Part shown: positions 34,119 to 42,593 of the stretch, piece by piece
Numbering within the stretch: position 1 is the stretch's first letter
Layout of the letters: each line of letters starts with the position of its first letter
NCBI GenBank assembly: GCA_036495525.1
Contig: DASXMR010000095.1
Coordinates: 1-48,140, forward strand
Source: DASXMR01 sp036495525
GTDB lineage: Bacteria; Actinomycetota; Actinomycetes; Streptosporangiales; Streptosporangiaceae
Direction of reading: 5' to 3'
Length of the DNA stretch: 48,140 bases
Notes under the pieces: model-generated
The model's database searches: none
What the model was told of the DNA's origin: nothing
What the model saw: the letters and a program-made list of their open reading frames with translations, nothing else
Program-made: the position numbers and the translations under genes

Positions 34119-35579
34119 ATGGCCGCACCGGCAACCGCATCGCGGCCGCGCGGCGCGCGGCGATTCCAGCTGGAGACCGACCTGCCCGACCTGACCCCGC
34201 AGGAACGCGCAGGCCGCGGCAAGGCCGCTCGCGCGGCTGTGCCGCGCTCCGCCCACGCGGCCTTCGACCCGCCGCAGGACCGGCCCGACCCGATCGACCA
34301 GCTGGCGCAGCAGGCTGAGTCCAGGGTGCAGGAGCTCGTTCCTGTCCGCTACGGCCGGATGCTCGCCTCGCCCTTCGCTTACTTCCGCGGTGCCGCCCTG
34401 CCGATGGCGTCGGACCTGTCGTCGACGCCGGTGACCGGCTTCTGCGTGCAGGCATGCGGCGACGCGCACCTGTCCAACTTCGGCATCTTCGGCTCACCGG
34501 AACGCCAGCTCGTGTTCGACATCAACGACTTCGACGAGACCCTGCCAGGGCCGTGGGAGTGGGACGTCAAGCGGCTGGCGGCCAGTCTCGAAGTGGCGAC
34601 CAGGGACAACGGGTTCAGCGCGAAGCAGCGTCGCGCGATCGTGCTGACTGCGGCAAGGCAGTACCGGGAGGCCATGCGCGAGTTCGCCGGCCTGACGAAC
34701 CTGCAGGTGTGGTACGCCAAGGCCGACGTGGATTACCTGCAGCAGAAGCTGGCAACCCAGCTGACCTCGCGGCAGCAGCGGCGGATCAGCAAGGAAGCTG
34801 ACAAGGCGCGCACGCACGACAGCATGAAGGCGCTCTCCAGCCTCACCACGATGGTGGACGGGCGGCCGAGGATCACCCCGGATCCGCCGCTGGTGGTGCC
34901 CGTTATCGACCTGCTGCCGACCCAGCGGGATCGCAGCGAGCTCGAGGCCGAGGTGTCGCACCTGATCGACCTGTACAAGCGCACGATCGAGACCGACCGG
35001 CGGCACCTGCTTGACCAGTATCAGTTCGCCGAGCTCGCCCGCAAGGTCGTCGGGGTGGGCAGCGTCGGCACCCAGAGCTGGATCGTGCTGATGCTCGGCC
35101 GTGACAACTCAGATCCGCTGTTCCTCCAGGTAAAGGAAGCGCAGCGATCGGTACTCAGCACATTTTCTGGTGCCAGCAAGTACGCCAACCAGGGTCAGCG
35201 GGTCGTCGCCGGCCAGCGGCTGATGCAGGCAGCAAGCGACATCTTCCTTGGCTGGCAGCGGGTCGAGGCCGGGCTGGACGGGCTGAGCCGCGACTTCTAT
35301 GTCCGGCAGCTCAAGGACTGGAAGTACTCGCTGCCGATCGAGGCGATGGTGCCGAGCGGGCTGCGCGCCTACGGGGAGATCTGCGGATGGACGCTTGCCA
35401 GGGCGCACGCCCGGTCAGGTGACCGGATCGCTATCGCTGCCTACCTGGGCGCCGCAGACGTCTTCGACCAGGCGATAGCCGACTTCGCTGCCGCCTATGC
35501 TGACCAGAACCAGCGGGACTACGACAATCTCGCAGCAGCCGCAGCGGCCGGCCGGATAGCCGCGGAGCCGGGCGTGTGA
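34119..35579 (+). CDS. DUF2252 kinase-like protein
   Basis: A 486-residue DUF2252 protein. QACGDAHLSNFG (about 112-122) resembles the catalytic loop of aminoglycoside-type kinases (hGDxHxxN), and LVFDINDFDE (Asp134, Asp137) resembles their metal-binding loop. FRGAALPMASDL and the later EVATRDN region are also family features. A kinase-like fold is therefore likely, but no substrate is known. A GGGGGGA box precedes the ATG. The gene is translationally linked to the upstream NTPase fragment. Its last 61 nt overlap the PAP2 gene on the opposite strand. Confidence 0.86.
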   Translation: MAAPATASRPRGARRFQLETDLPDLTPQERAGRGKAARAAVPRSAHAAFDPPQDRPDPIDQLAQQAESRVQELVPVRYGRMLASPFAYFRGAALPMASDLSSTPVTGFCVQACGDAHLSNFGIFGSPERQLVFDINDFDETLPGPWEWDVKRLAASLEVATRDNGFSAKQRRAIVLTAARQYREAMREFAGLTNLQVWYAKADVDYLQQKLATQLTSRQQRRISKEADKARTHDSMKALSSLTTMVDGRPRITPDPPLVVPVIDLLPTQRDRSELEAEVSHLIDLYKRTIETDRRHLLDQYQFAELARKVVGVGSVGTQSWIVLMLGRDNSDPLFLQVKEAQRSVLSTFSGASKYANQGQRVVAGQRLMQAASDIFLGWQRVEAGLDGLSRDFYVRQLKDWKYSLPIEAMVPSGLRAYGEICGWTLARAHARSGDRIAIAAYLGAADVFDQAIADFAAAYADQNQRDYDNLAAAAAAGRIAAEPGV

Positions 35580-36232
35580 TCACGGTGGCGTCGCCGGCTG
35601 GCAGCTGCCCGGTCAAGCACGGCACCGGTCATCGCAGCCGTGCCCGCGCCGATGATCGCGCCCACCGCGACGTCGCCGGGATAGTGCACGCCCGAGTGCA
35701 CCCTCGAGTACGCGACTGCGCCGGCCATCAGCCGGACCGGCACGGCGAGCGGCGGCAGGTGCCTGCCCACGGCATAGGCGAAGGCGAAGGCCGACGCCGC
35801 GTGACCGGACGGGAACGAGGTGGAGTCCGGCATGATCACCCGGCGGCGCTGGAACGGCCCGCGGGTGCCGCGGTCGGGGCGCGGCCTGCCCGCCAGCGAC
35901 TTGAGGCCGAGATTGACCGCGGCCGAGGTCACGCCGATCGATATCGCGCCGTCCGCTGCCGCCCGGCGGCCCCTTGGACCGCCAAGCGCGGCCAGCGCGG
36001 CGGCGATGCCGAGCCAAAGCCGGGACTGGTTCGCGGCCCGCGACAGCCGCCCGACCGGCCCGTCAAGCAGCGGCGTGGGAGTCTGCGCGACCGCCTCGTA
36101 CAGCGCCGCGTCGACGGTGCCGAGCTCACGCAGGGCACCGGTGAAGGCGGCTCCGGCGCCGCGCCTGGCCTCGATCAGCCGGGCCAGCGCATGGCCGAAA
36201 GTCTCCTGCTCCCTGTCCGCACGCACGTCCAT
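35519..36232 (-). CDS. PAP2-family membrane phosphatase
   Basis: A 237-residue PAP2 (phosphatidic-acid-phosphatase type 2) protein. The three catalytic motifs are KSLAGRPRPDRG (KxxxxxxRP), SFPSGHAAS and SRVHSGVHYPGDV. The membrane helices frame these motifs, placing the site at the outer face. Substrates may be lipid phosphates or polyprenyl diphosphates. The C-terminal 20 residues are Arg/Ala-rich and overlap the DUF2252 3' end by 61 nt. The ATG at 36232 is divergent from the diacylglycerol-kinase-like gene across a 137-nt gap. Confidence 0.88.
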   Translation of the reverse strand: MDVRADREQETFGHALARLIEARRGAGAAFTGALRELGTVDAALYEAVAQTPTPLLDGPVGRLSRAANQSRLWLGIAAALAALGGPRGRRAAADGAISIGVTSAAVNLGLKSLAGRPRPDRGTRGPFQRRRVIMPDSTSFPSGHAASAFAFAYAVGRHLPPLAVPVRLMAGAVAYSRVHSGVHYPGDVAVGAIIGAGTAAMTGAVLDRAAASRRRHRDHTPGSAAIRPAAAAAARLS

Positions 36233-36369
36233 CTGCCCCCTGCCCGCACGCCAGCGCCGTGGCGCCGTGCTAGCAGCCGCTCAGCCGGCCAGCCATCAGC
36301 CCCCGCGTCCCCAGCCTGCAGGATCGTGCCCTGGCTGGATTGTAGGCGGGCAGGCTTGAGGGCAGTCCG

Positions 36370-37965
36370 ATGACCCGGCCTGACCGGCGGACGCGCAGTG
36401 GACAGGCACCGCCAGGAGGCCAGGCACTGGGCGCCGGCGGATCCAGCGCTGGCAAGGCTGATGCTGGCCAGGAGAGCGCTGACACCGCGGGCGCCGTGCC
36501 GGCGGGCGACGGCGGCACGGGCCAGCCGGGCAGTGCTTGGCCTGGCACCAGCCAGCCAGGCGAGCCCAGGCCATCGGGCCGCAGCAAGGTCAGCGAGCGG
36601 GCAACCGCAGTCGGGGTGGGTATCACCCGGCGGATCAGCGCGGTCGCCGCCTTCCTCGGCACGGCTGCGGTCGCCGCGCTCATCGCGATTGACCTGATCA
36701 CGCACGTGCTGCTGATCCTCGCCGGCCTGCTGTGCATGGTGATCGCCGTCAGCGGAGCCGCGTACGCCATCACCCGCCGGCGGCTGCGCCGGATCGCCGC
36801 GGTGATCCTCGTGGTGCTGGCGCTGGCCGCGCCGCTTGCCCTGGTCGCCATCTACGGCAGCGCGCCAGAGCTGATCCTGCTGCTCGTGCTGCTCGTGCTC
36901 ATCCGGTTCGCGGCACGGTATGCCCTGGGCCGGGATTTGACGGCGCTGAAAAGCGGACCGACTCCTGGCCGGAAGGTCGGCCCCGCGGGACATCCGGTGC
37001 TGATCATGAACCCGCGCTCGGGAGACGGCAAGGCAGAGTGCCTCGGGCTGGCGGACGCGGCCAGCCGCCGTGGGATCAGCACTGTCCTGCTGCTCCCCGG
37101 CGACGACCTGGGCCAGCTAGCCCGCCAGGCGGTGGCCGACGGCGCCGACGTGATCGGCATGGCCGGCGGTGACGGGTCGCAGGCGCTGGTCGCTGACATC
37201 TGCCGCCGCCACGACGTGGCGTTCGCCTGCATCCCCGCTGGCACGCGCAATCACCTGGCCATGGACCTGGGCCTGGATCGCGAGGACCTGACCGGCAGCC
37301 TGGACGCCTTCGGCGATGCGGTAGAGCGGCGCATCGACCTCGGCCTGGCCGGCGACCGCGTATTCGTCAACAACGCCACCGCCGGGCTGTACGCCAAGAT
37401 CGTGCAGTCGCCTGAGTACCGGGAGCGCAAAGTCGGCACCGCGCTCGACATGCTGCCCTCGATGCTGGGACCGGACGCCGCGCCCTACGACCTGCGCTAC
37501 ACCGGCCCGGACGGGACCGACCACGCCACCGCACACCTCGTTCTTATCTCGAACGACCCGTACGAGCTTGACGGCCGGGAGGGATTCGGATCCCGGCGCC
37601 GGCTGGACACTGGCCGGCTGGGCATCGTCACCGCCAACTTCGACTCGGCGAGAGACCTGGCCCGGCTCGTCCGGCTGCAGGCGGTGAACCAGGTCCGCCG
37701 CTTCCCCGGCTGGACCGAGTGGACCGGCAAGACGTTCGAGCTGCGCTCGGACCAGCCAGTCGAGATCGGCATCGACGGGGAGGCGATGCTGCTCGACCCG
37801 CCGATCCGGTTCAGCATCGCGCCGAGGGCGCTGCGGGTGCGGATCCCGCGGCACGCTCCAGGGTTCTCGCCCGCCGCGGCAGCGCCGGTGTCCGCCTGGG
37901 CCACCGTGACGGCCCTGCTGCGGACCATAGCCGGACGCCCGGTGGCCATCGCCAGTCATCACTAG
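36370..37965 (+). CDS. Diacylglycerol-kinase-family lipid kinase with membrane region
   Basis: A 531-residue protein in three parts: a disordered Gly/Ala/Pro-rich N-terminus (about 1-70), four hydrophobic helices (about 86-185), and a C-terminal lipid-kinase domain. The kinase domain begins with HPVLIMNPRSGDGKAE and has the nucleotide motif GMAGGDGSQALVA, then CIPAGTRNHLAMDLG and VFVNNATAGLYA. The domain phosphorylates diacylglycerol, sphingoid bases or similar lipids at the membrane; the substrate is unknown. GAGGG upstream of the ATG is a good ribosome site. It is divergent from the PAP2 phosphatase gene, a possible opposing enzyme. Confidence 0.87.
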   Translation: MTRPDRRTRSGQAPPGGQALGAGGSSAGKADAGQESADTAGAVPAGDGGTGQPGSAWPGTSQPGEPRPSGRSKVSERATAVGVGITRRISAVAAFLGTAAVAALIAIDLITHVLLILAGLLCMVIAVSGAAYAITRRRLRRIAAVILVVLALAAPLALVAIYGSAPELILLLVLLVLIRFAARYALGRDLTALKSGPTPGRKVGPAGHPVLIMNPRSGDGKAECLGLADAASRRGISTVLLLPGDDLGQLARQAVADGADVIGMAGGDGSQALVADICRRHDVAFACIPAGTRNHLAMDLGLDREDLTGSLDAFGDAVERRIDLGLAGDRVFVNNATAGLYAKIVQSPEYRERKVGTALDMLPSMLGPDAAPYDLRYTGPDGTDHATAHLVLISNDPYELDGREGFGSRRRLDTGRLGIVTANFDSARDLARLVRLQAVNQVRRFPGWTEWTGKTFELRSDQPVEIGIDGEAMLLDPPIRFSIAPRALRVRIPRHAPGFSPAAAAPVSAWATVTALLRTIAGRPVAIASHH

Positions 37966-38301
37966 CAGGGGGCATCGGGGCGGGCAGCAGTGTGAATGCG
38001 CGCCGCGCCGAAGTGCCTGCCGCGGTGAACTGCGTGCGCGGAGAACGGCCGTCCGAGGGTCACCAGCTGATTAGCGTGACCTGGCGGGGCGGGCATTTCC
38101 CCCCGGTGCCGGCCAGGGCGGGCCGGCCGCGTGACCGGCGAGGCTACCTGGTGCAGAGCAGCTGGACTGAGCGGGTCAGGCCACCGGGCGGCCACCGGGT
38201 ATCTGAAACGCCAGAGGCGGATCACGGCAAGGCGTCTTTCCCGCTAGCACGAACGAATGTCGGGGCTAGCCTGAGCACCTTCGGTGGGTTAGCGTCGAAG
38301 C
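37966..38301. other. 336-nt intergenic region, no gene seen
   Basis: Between the lipid-kinase and zinc-ribbon genes, both plus-strand. It holds a small direct repeat (GGCCACCGGG twice near 38178-38198) and two GCTAGC hexamers at about 38242 and 38265, close to the next start. No coding frame with a family match or a convincing ribosome site is seen. The promoter of the zinc-ribbon gene is probably here. Confidence 0.45.
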
Positions 38302-38601
38302 ATGGCTTTTGCGGTACTGGCTGCCATCGTGGTCCTGGCAGGCATGGGTGCCGGGATCGCGCGCCTTGCGCGCAAGCCGCCCGGCAGCTTCGACGGCCTG
38401 CTGCCCGATCGGTTCCTCGCCCTTCCCGGCTTCCGGCCCCCCGCTCGCCCGCGCGCCCGCTGCCCTGAATGCCGCCGCGCCAAGCTCGGCGTCTCCACCG
38501 GCGAGCACGGCCCGTACCTGCGCTGCGCTCGCTGTTACAGCGCCTGGACCATGGGCGGGCTGCGGATTCACCGGGCCAGCTGGGGCCGCGCGAACGGCTG
38601 A
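38302..38601 (+). CDS. Small membrane-anchored zinc-ribbon protein
   Basis: A 99-residue protein with one N-terminal hydrophobic helix (about residues 2-20), a short Pro/Arg linker and a zinc ribbon of the form CPEC...CARC (C-x2-C-x17-C-x2-C). The C-terminal WTMGGLRIHRA completes the ribbon. No closer family is recognised. It looks like a real gene: the codon pattern is typical of the window and the layout is coherent. It is tail-to-tail with the DUF1905 gene, 18 nt apart. A role cannot be given beyond anchoring a metal-binding module to the membrane. Confidence 0.7.
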   Translation: MAFAVLAAIVVLAGMGAGIARLARKPPGSFDGLLPDRFLALPGFRPPARPRARCPECRRAKLGVSTGEHGPYLRCARCYSAWTMGGLRIHRASWGRANG

Positions 38602-38619
38602 TCAGCCCGGCGCCCGGGC

Positions 38620-39081
38620 TCAGCTGCGCGTCTTGCCTGCCCGGATCATCTCCAGTGCCTGCAGGGCGCGGCGCTGCCTGGTCTGTTCCTGCTTGGCCTC
38701 GCCCACCCAGCGGGCGTACTCCTTGCGCTGGGTGAAGGCGAGCGCCGTGAAAGCCGCCTCCGCTGCCGGGTCGGTGGCCAGCAGCGCGGCCAGCTCGGGC
38801 GGCGGCTCGACGTCGCGCGGCTTGGTGTCCAGTTCGAGCCGCACCTCGACCCGGTCTCCGGCCTCGACGCCGGCCGCCTGGCGGACCGCACGGCTCAGGC
38901 CGACCAAGAACTCGCCGCCCATCGTGGCGACGCTGGTCCGCCACGTGTAGCCGTTGACAGTAGCGATGACCGGAAACCGCCTGGCGCCCTCTCCGACGGC
39001 GGCAACCTGAGCGTCGTCGAGGATGACGGCGGCGGCCGGCCCGCGGGGCTCTAGCCGCGCCTCGAAGCTGATCTCACCCAT
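38620..39081 (-). CDS. DUF1905 and YdeI/OmdA-domain protein
   Basis: A 153-residue protein. Residues about 1-90 form a DUF1905 beta-barrel (FEARLEPRG, VIATVNGYTWRTSVATMGGEFLVGLSRAVRQAAGVEAGDRVEVRLELD). The C-terminal helical part, FTALAFTQRKEYARWVGEAKQEQTRQRR, is the OmdA/YdeI domain, in which the aromatic-plus-basic pattern is typical. The fused arrangement is common in actinobacteria. No enzymatic activity is known. The ATG at 39081 is secure. Confidence 0.86.
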   Translation of the reverse strand: MGEISFEARLEPRGPAAAVILDDAQVAAVGEGARRFPVIATVNGYTWRTSVATMGGEFLVGLSRAVRQAAGVEAGDRVEVRLELDTKPRDVEPPPELAALLATDPAAEAAFTALAFTQRKEYARWVGEAKQEQTRQRRALQALEMIRAGKTRS

Positions 39082-39156
39082 GACCGTCAGCCTCCACCAC
39101 CGCTAGCGGGCAGTCGAGCACTTTGCGCACAGCTGGCCTGCTGGCCGCGAGCACCC

Positions 39157-40692
39157 TCACGCGGGCGGGGTCAGTGTCACCGTGCTGAAGACCTGGGTGG
39201 TGCCGAGCGTGGCTTCGATGAACACATCGGTGCTGGAGTCAACCGGCACGGAGGTCGCCTGGAAGGTGACGGAGCTCTGACCCTTCGGGATGACGACGGT
39301 AACAGGGACGCTCAAGACGCCCTGGCCCGTCTGGAGTTCCACGGTGGTGTCGGTGTCGACCGGGCCGGCCAGGCTGACCGTCCCGGTGAAGGAATCGCCG
39401 CCGGTGATGGTCGCTGGCGCGTCCACCGCAGTCAGGCCTGGCTCGATGGTCACTGGCAGGGATGCCGTGACGCCGTCGACCGTCGCGTCGATCTCGGTAT
39501 GGACCGGTGCAGTCACGCTGGCCACGCTGATGTTCGTGAAGCCTTCGACGAAGCCGGCCGTGATATCGGCGCTGGTTTCCTGCAGCTCGATACTGGGGTC
39601 GCCGGCGGAGAAGGTCACCGTCAGGCCGCCGTCGGGCGCCGGATTGCTGAGCAGTACCTCGTACTCCAGGTTGAAGTCCTGCCCGTAGATGGGGCCCGGA
39701 GCGTTCTCGTTGAAGAGCATGACGCTGTCGCTGCTGTTGAAGGGCGGGATCAGGACAGTCGTCGCGGTGAGCGTGCGACCACCGAATGACGCCGTGACAA
39801 TGACCTTGGTGTTCTTGGTGACCCCCTGGATCACTACGCCGGTGATGCCGCCGCCGACGGACCCGGCGGCGAAGGTGAAGCTGGCGGGCACGGTGAGGGC
39901 GGGGCTACTGGAGGCGAACTTCACGGTCAGCCCGCCGGCCGGGACGGTCCCGGTGAAGAGGACTTCCGGCTCCGGCATGTTCGGCTCGGTCGACGGCAGC
40001 AGCTTGAACAGCGACATGCCAGGGTTAGCCGTGACGCTGCCGTGCCGGGAACTGCCGTGAAAGCGCGCGGTAATCGTGGCCTTGTACTGGCCAGCAGGGT
40101 CGGCCCCAAGGGTCAGCGGTATCGTCGCGGTGTCGTAGAAGCGGAGCACGGTGATCGACGCTGGGACGCGCAGGTCGGCGTTGCTGCTGGTCACCGAGAT
40201 GCGGATCGGCGCTCTCGGCGCGCAGCTCAGTCGCAGGCTGGCGGTCGGCTTGCTGCCCACGGTGACCAGTCGCGGCACCGAGATGCCGGTGATGACAGGG
40301 GTCTGGCAGGACCGCGGCGTCCTGGTCACTGTCAGCGAGGCAGCGCGGTGCACCCTGCCGAGAGTGGCGACGATCTTGCCGCGCCTGATCGCGGTCGTCT
40401 GAGCCGTCCTGATAGTGCCGGTCGCGGAACTCTTCCGCGCCGCGACGCGCAGGCTCGACGGCACGATGGCGCCCTTGAAGCCCTTCAGCTGAACCGACAT
40501 CGCCTTCGGGGTAGCGCAGGTCAGCGTGACCGTCGCCCGCGAGCTTGCGCCACCGGGGACCGACGCCGGCGACACCGACAGCTTCTTGAGCGCCGGATGG
40601 CAGGTAGCGGCGGCGGCGGACTGACGCGGCGCGGACGGCAGCAGCGCCGCGACGGCCAGCAGGGGCACAAACCAGGCCAGGCGCTTCACCAT
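39157..40692 (-). CDS. Secreted multi-domain beta-sandwich protein
   Basis: A 511-residue exported protein. The N-terminal MVKRLAWFVPLLAVAALLPSAPRQSAAAA is a signal peptide with a probable AXA cleavage site. The mature part is a string of about five beta-rich units of 80-100 residues, resembling bacterial Ig-like or Calx-beta-type modules; motifs recur as PGG..S..VTL, L.VPASFT or L.VPVTV and IEATLGT. There is no LPXTG or other sorting signal, and it ends soon after the last strand (VTLTPPA), so it is probably released. The ATG at 40692 is chosen from the signal peptide, as the frame is open to 40803. Confidence 0.75.
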   Translation of the reverse strand: MVKRLAWFVPLLAVAALLPSAPRQSAAAATCHPALKKLSVSPASVPGGASSRATVTLTCATPKAMSVQLKGFKGAIVPSSLRVAARKSSATGTIRTAQTTAIRRGKIVATLGRVHRAASLTVTRTPRSCQTPVITGISVPRLVTVGSKPTASLRLSCAPRAPIRISVTSSNADLRVPASITVLRFYDTATIPLTLGADPAGQYKATITARFHGSSRHGSVTANPGMSLFKLLPSTEPNMPEPEVLFTGTVPAGGLTVKFASSSPALTVPASFTFAAGSVGGGITGVVIQGVTKNTKVIVTASFGGRTLTATTVLIPPFNSSDSVMLFNENAPGPIYGQDFNLEYEVLLSNPAPDGGLTVTFSAGDPSIELQETSADITAGFVEGFTNISVASVTAPVHTEIDATVDGVTASLPVTIEPGLTAVDAPATITGGDSFTGTVSLAGPVDTDTTVELQTGQGVLSVPVTVVIPKGQSSVTFQATSVPVDSSTDVFIEATLGTTQVFSTVTLTPPA

Positions 40693-40860
40693 GGCACGCT
40701 CTATTCTCGCCAGGCCATGGCGGGCTGTCCCTGATCCGTGGCCCCGTGATTTCCGGAATGTCAGCACAATAGCGGGCGCTAAGCAGCGCGAGCAAGGGCA
40801 CAATGGCGGGCTCAGCTGCCGCCGCCGTTATAAGTCAGTTGCCTGGTCAACACAGCCGAA

Positions 40861-40890
40861 GCCGCCGCCAGCGCAGGTGCTGGCGGCGGC
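40861..40890 (-). terminator. Hairpin between two exported-protein genes
   Basis: Perfect 12-bp arms (40861-40872 and 40879-40890) with a 6-nt loop. It lies 41 nt past the stop of the small secreted-protein gene at 40931 (minus strand) and upstream of the large exported-protein gene. No T-tract follows, so it is a hairpin-only terminator, or may stabilise the transcript end. Confidence 0.55.
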
Positions 40891-40930
40891 TGGGTGCCGG
40901 CGGTTCGCCGACTGGCAGCGGCTGCTGGGC

Positions 40931-41335
40931 TTAGTTGTCCCGGTGGAATGTTCCGGAAGCGACCAGGGTGCCGGCCGCGTTGGTGCGGACCCGGATCATC
41001 TGTCCGGCCTTGGTGGCAGGAACGCCGTGCCGGTCCAGGTGCGCCGTTCCGGCCATGGTGACGGTCATCGTTCCTGCCCTGGCGCCGTGGACGAAGACGA
41101 CCAGCCGCTTCCCGGCCAGCCGGGCAATGTGGGAGACCCGCACGTCCAGCTCCCGGCCGTCATTCCTGATCTCGAAGGTGGCGTGCCCGGCCGCGCGCGG
41201 GAAGGCATGGCTGCCATGCAGCGCCGCGTGCAGTTCCGTCCTGTGGACGGACGCCTGAGCGGGGATCGTTCCGAAGGCAAGCAGGCCGCCCGTCATCGCG
41301 GCCCCGAGCCCGATCATCATTCGCCTGACCAACAT
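40931..41335 (-). CDS. Small secreted protein, unknown fold
   Basis: A 134-residue protein with a signal peptide, MLVRRMMIGLGAAMTGGLLAFG, and probable cleavage after PAQA. The mature 105 residues are beta-rich with alternating polar and hydrophobic residues; no Cys is present. The pattern of short strands (HATFEIRND, LDVRVSHIA, RLVVFVHGA, TMTVTMAGTA) suggests a single sandwich domain. AAAGGA 5 nt before the ATG fixes the start. I recognise no family. It shares strand and export with the downstream secreted gene, but a hairpin separates them. Confidence 0.7.
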   Translation of the reverse strand: MLVRRMMIGLGAAMTGGLLAFGTIPAQASVHRTELHAALHGSHAFPRAAGHATFEIRNDGRELDVRVSHIARLAGKRLVVFVHGARAGTMTVTMAGTAHLDRHGVPATKAGQMIRVRTNAAGTLVASGTFHRDN

Positions 41336-41702
41336 CGTCGTCCTTTCTCCTTGCAGCATTCGCATTCTCTTGCTGATGTCGCTGCCAACGTTATTTGCGA
41401 AGGGACTAACGCTCAGCCAAGGCATCGCTAACGTGCCGATAAGAAGTAACGGGGCCGCGGGCAGGTACGGATTGGCGGCTTTCCCGGTAATTAACAAGTG
41501 TCCCACTTTAATCAAGCCGGCGGCGATGCCTTCGGGCGCGCTGCCTCCCTGGCCGGGCCGGCCAGGGCCGGCCGGCCTGACGGCGCAAGTGCCCGCACGA
41601 CCGATCCCGGCCGGATCCGGGGTTTGCCTGTCGGATGGGGATTTAGGTGCAACCATGTGGCGCCGGGCAGCAGATCACGGCGAGGCGAGGTAGACACGCC
41701 AC
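41336..41702. other. 367-nt divergent promoter region, no gene seen
   Basis: Lies between the leftward small secreted-protein gene and the rightward orphan gene at 41703. It is visibly less GC-rich than its surroundings at about 41370-41520, with several TAACG-type words (ACGTTATTTGCG, CTAACGCTC, GCTAACGTG, AGTAACGG). These might be promoter elements or regulator sites. No supported coding frame is present. Confidence 0.4.
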
Positions 41703-42581
41703 ATGGATGAGCTGAGGCCAGCCCTGCACTGGGTGCGCGAGGACAACCACGATGTGGCCATTAATGGCGCGGTGCTCGCCGGGAAGCTCGTGCGGCTGCA
41801 GGCACGGTGGCAGCACTGGGGCAGTTACCTGGGACCCGAGCGCTTCTCCATCCGCACCGCCCGGTCGCGCTTCGGCCCGGGTCGCCGGGTCGAGGACTTC
41901 TGGGCCGACACTGACGGACCGCCGCTCACGCACTCCACTGACGCGTGGCAGACCGGGAGGACGAACCACTTCGGCCAGCAGCAGCGCTATCACTTCGAGG
42001 ATGCGCACCGAAACAGATCGGGGCCGCTCATCGTGAGCAACGTCAGCCAGTACACCGCGCAGCCCAGGTTCGGCCTGCAGGCAAGCGGCACGCTTGGCCT
42101 GCCGGCAGGTGCCCAGGCCCGCTTGATCGCTGAGGCCGGCCGAGCGGCCACCAAGATCATGGTTGGCGCCACCGCCGACCCGGCAGTCAGAGTGACGATT
42201 ATGACAACGAGCGGCGCTGGCGACCGGGATGACCTGCTGCCTTACCTGCGCGGCTTCATCCTCGAACCGTCGGACCCGGCCATCAGGCTGCTCGCCTCGC
42301 CCGGTGGCTACCAGTGGCAGCCCGTGTTCGACAGCGGTGACCGCCACGTTGTGCTGAACATCGACGAAGATCACCCAGCCGAGGTGACGATCGTGCCCGC
42401 GCAGCCCTACGAGGAACACCGGCGGCCGTTCATGACCGGCTTTGCCATCCGGGCCGAGGATCTTGACGATCCCGGTCAGTTCGTGATCAGCGACGTGGTC
42501 ACCGTCGAGGGCGGTACCCACGACTTCTACAGCAGGCAGCCCAGCTACCCCGAGGGATCCGTGCTGCTCCGTGCGGAGTGA
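41703..42581 (+). CDS. Protein of unknown function
   Basis: A 292-residue soluble-looking protein with no signal peptide and no membrane helix. I recognise no family. It contains no Cys and alternates charged loops with short hydrophobic strands, suggesting a beta-rich fold. The central segment NRSGPLIVSNVSQYTAQPRFGLQ and the C-terminal VVTVEGGTHDFYSRQPSYPEG are distinctive. It ends 12 nt before the ino1 stop, tail-to-tail. The codon pattern looks normal for the window, supporting a real gene. Confidence 0.6.
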   Translation: MDELRPALHWVREDNHDVAINGAVLAGKLVRLQARWQHWGSYLGPERFSIRTARSRFGPGRRVEDFWADTDGPPLTHSTDAWQTGRTNHFGQQQRYHFEDAHRNRSGPLIVSNVSQYTAQPRFGLQASGTLGLPAGAQARLIAEAGRAATKIMVGATADPAVRVTIMTTSGAGDRDDLLPYLRGFILEPSDPAIRLLASPGGYQWQPVFDSGDRHVVLNIDEDHPAEVTIVPAQPYEEHRRPFMTGFAIRAEDLDDPGQFVISDVVTVEGGTHDFYSRQPSYPEGSVLLRAE

Positions 42582-42593
42582 GGTGGAGCCGCC

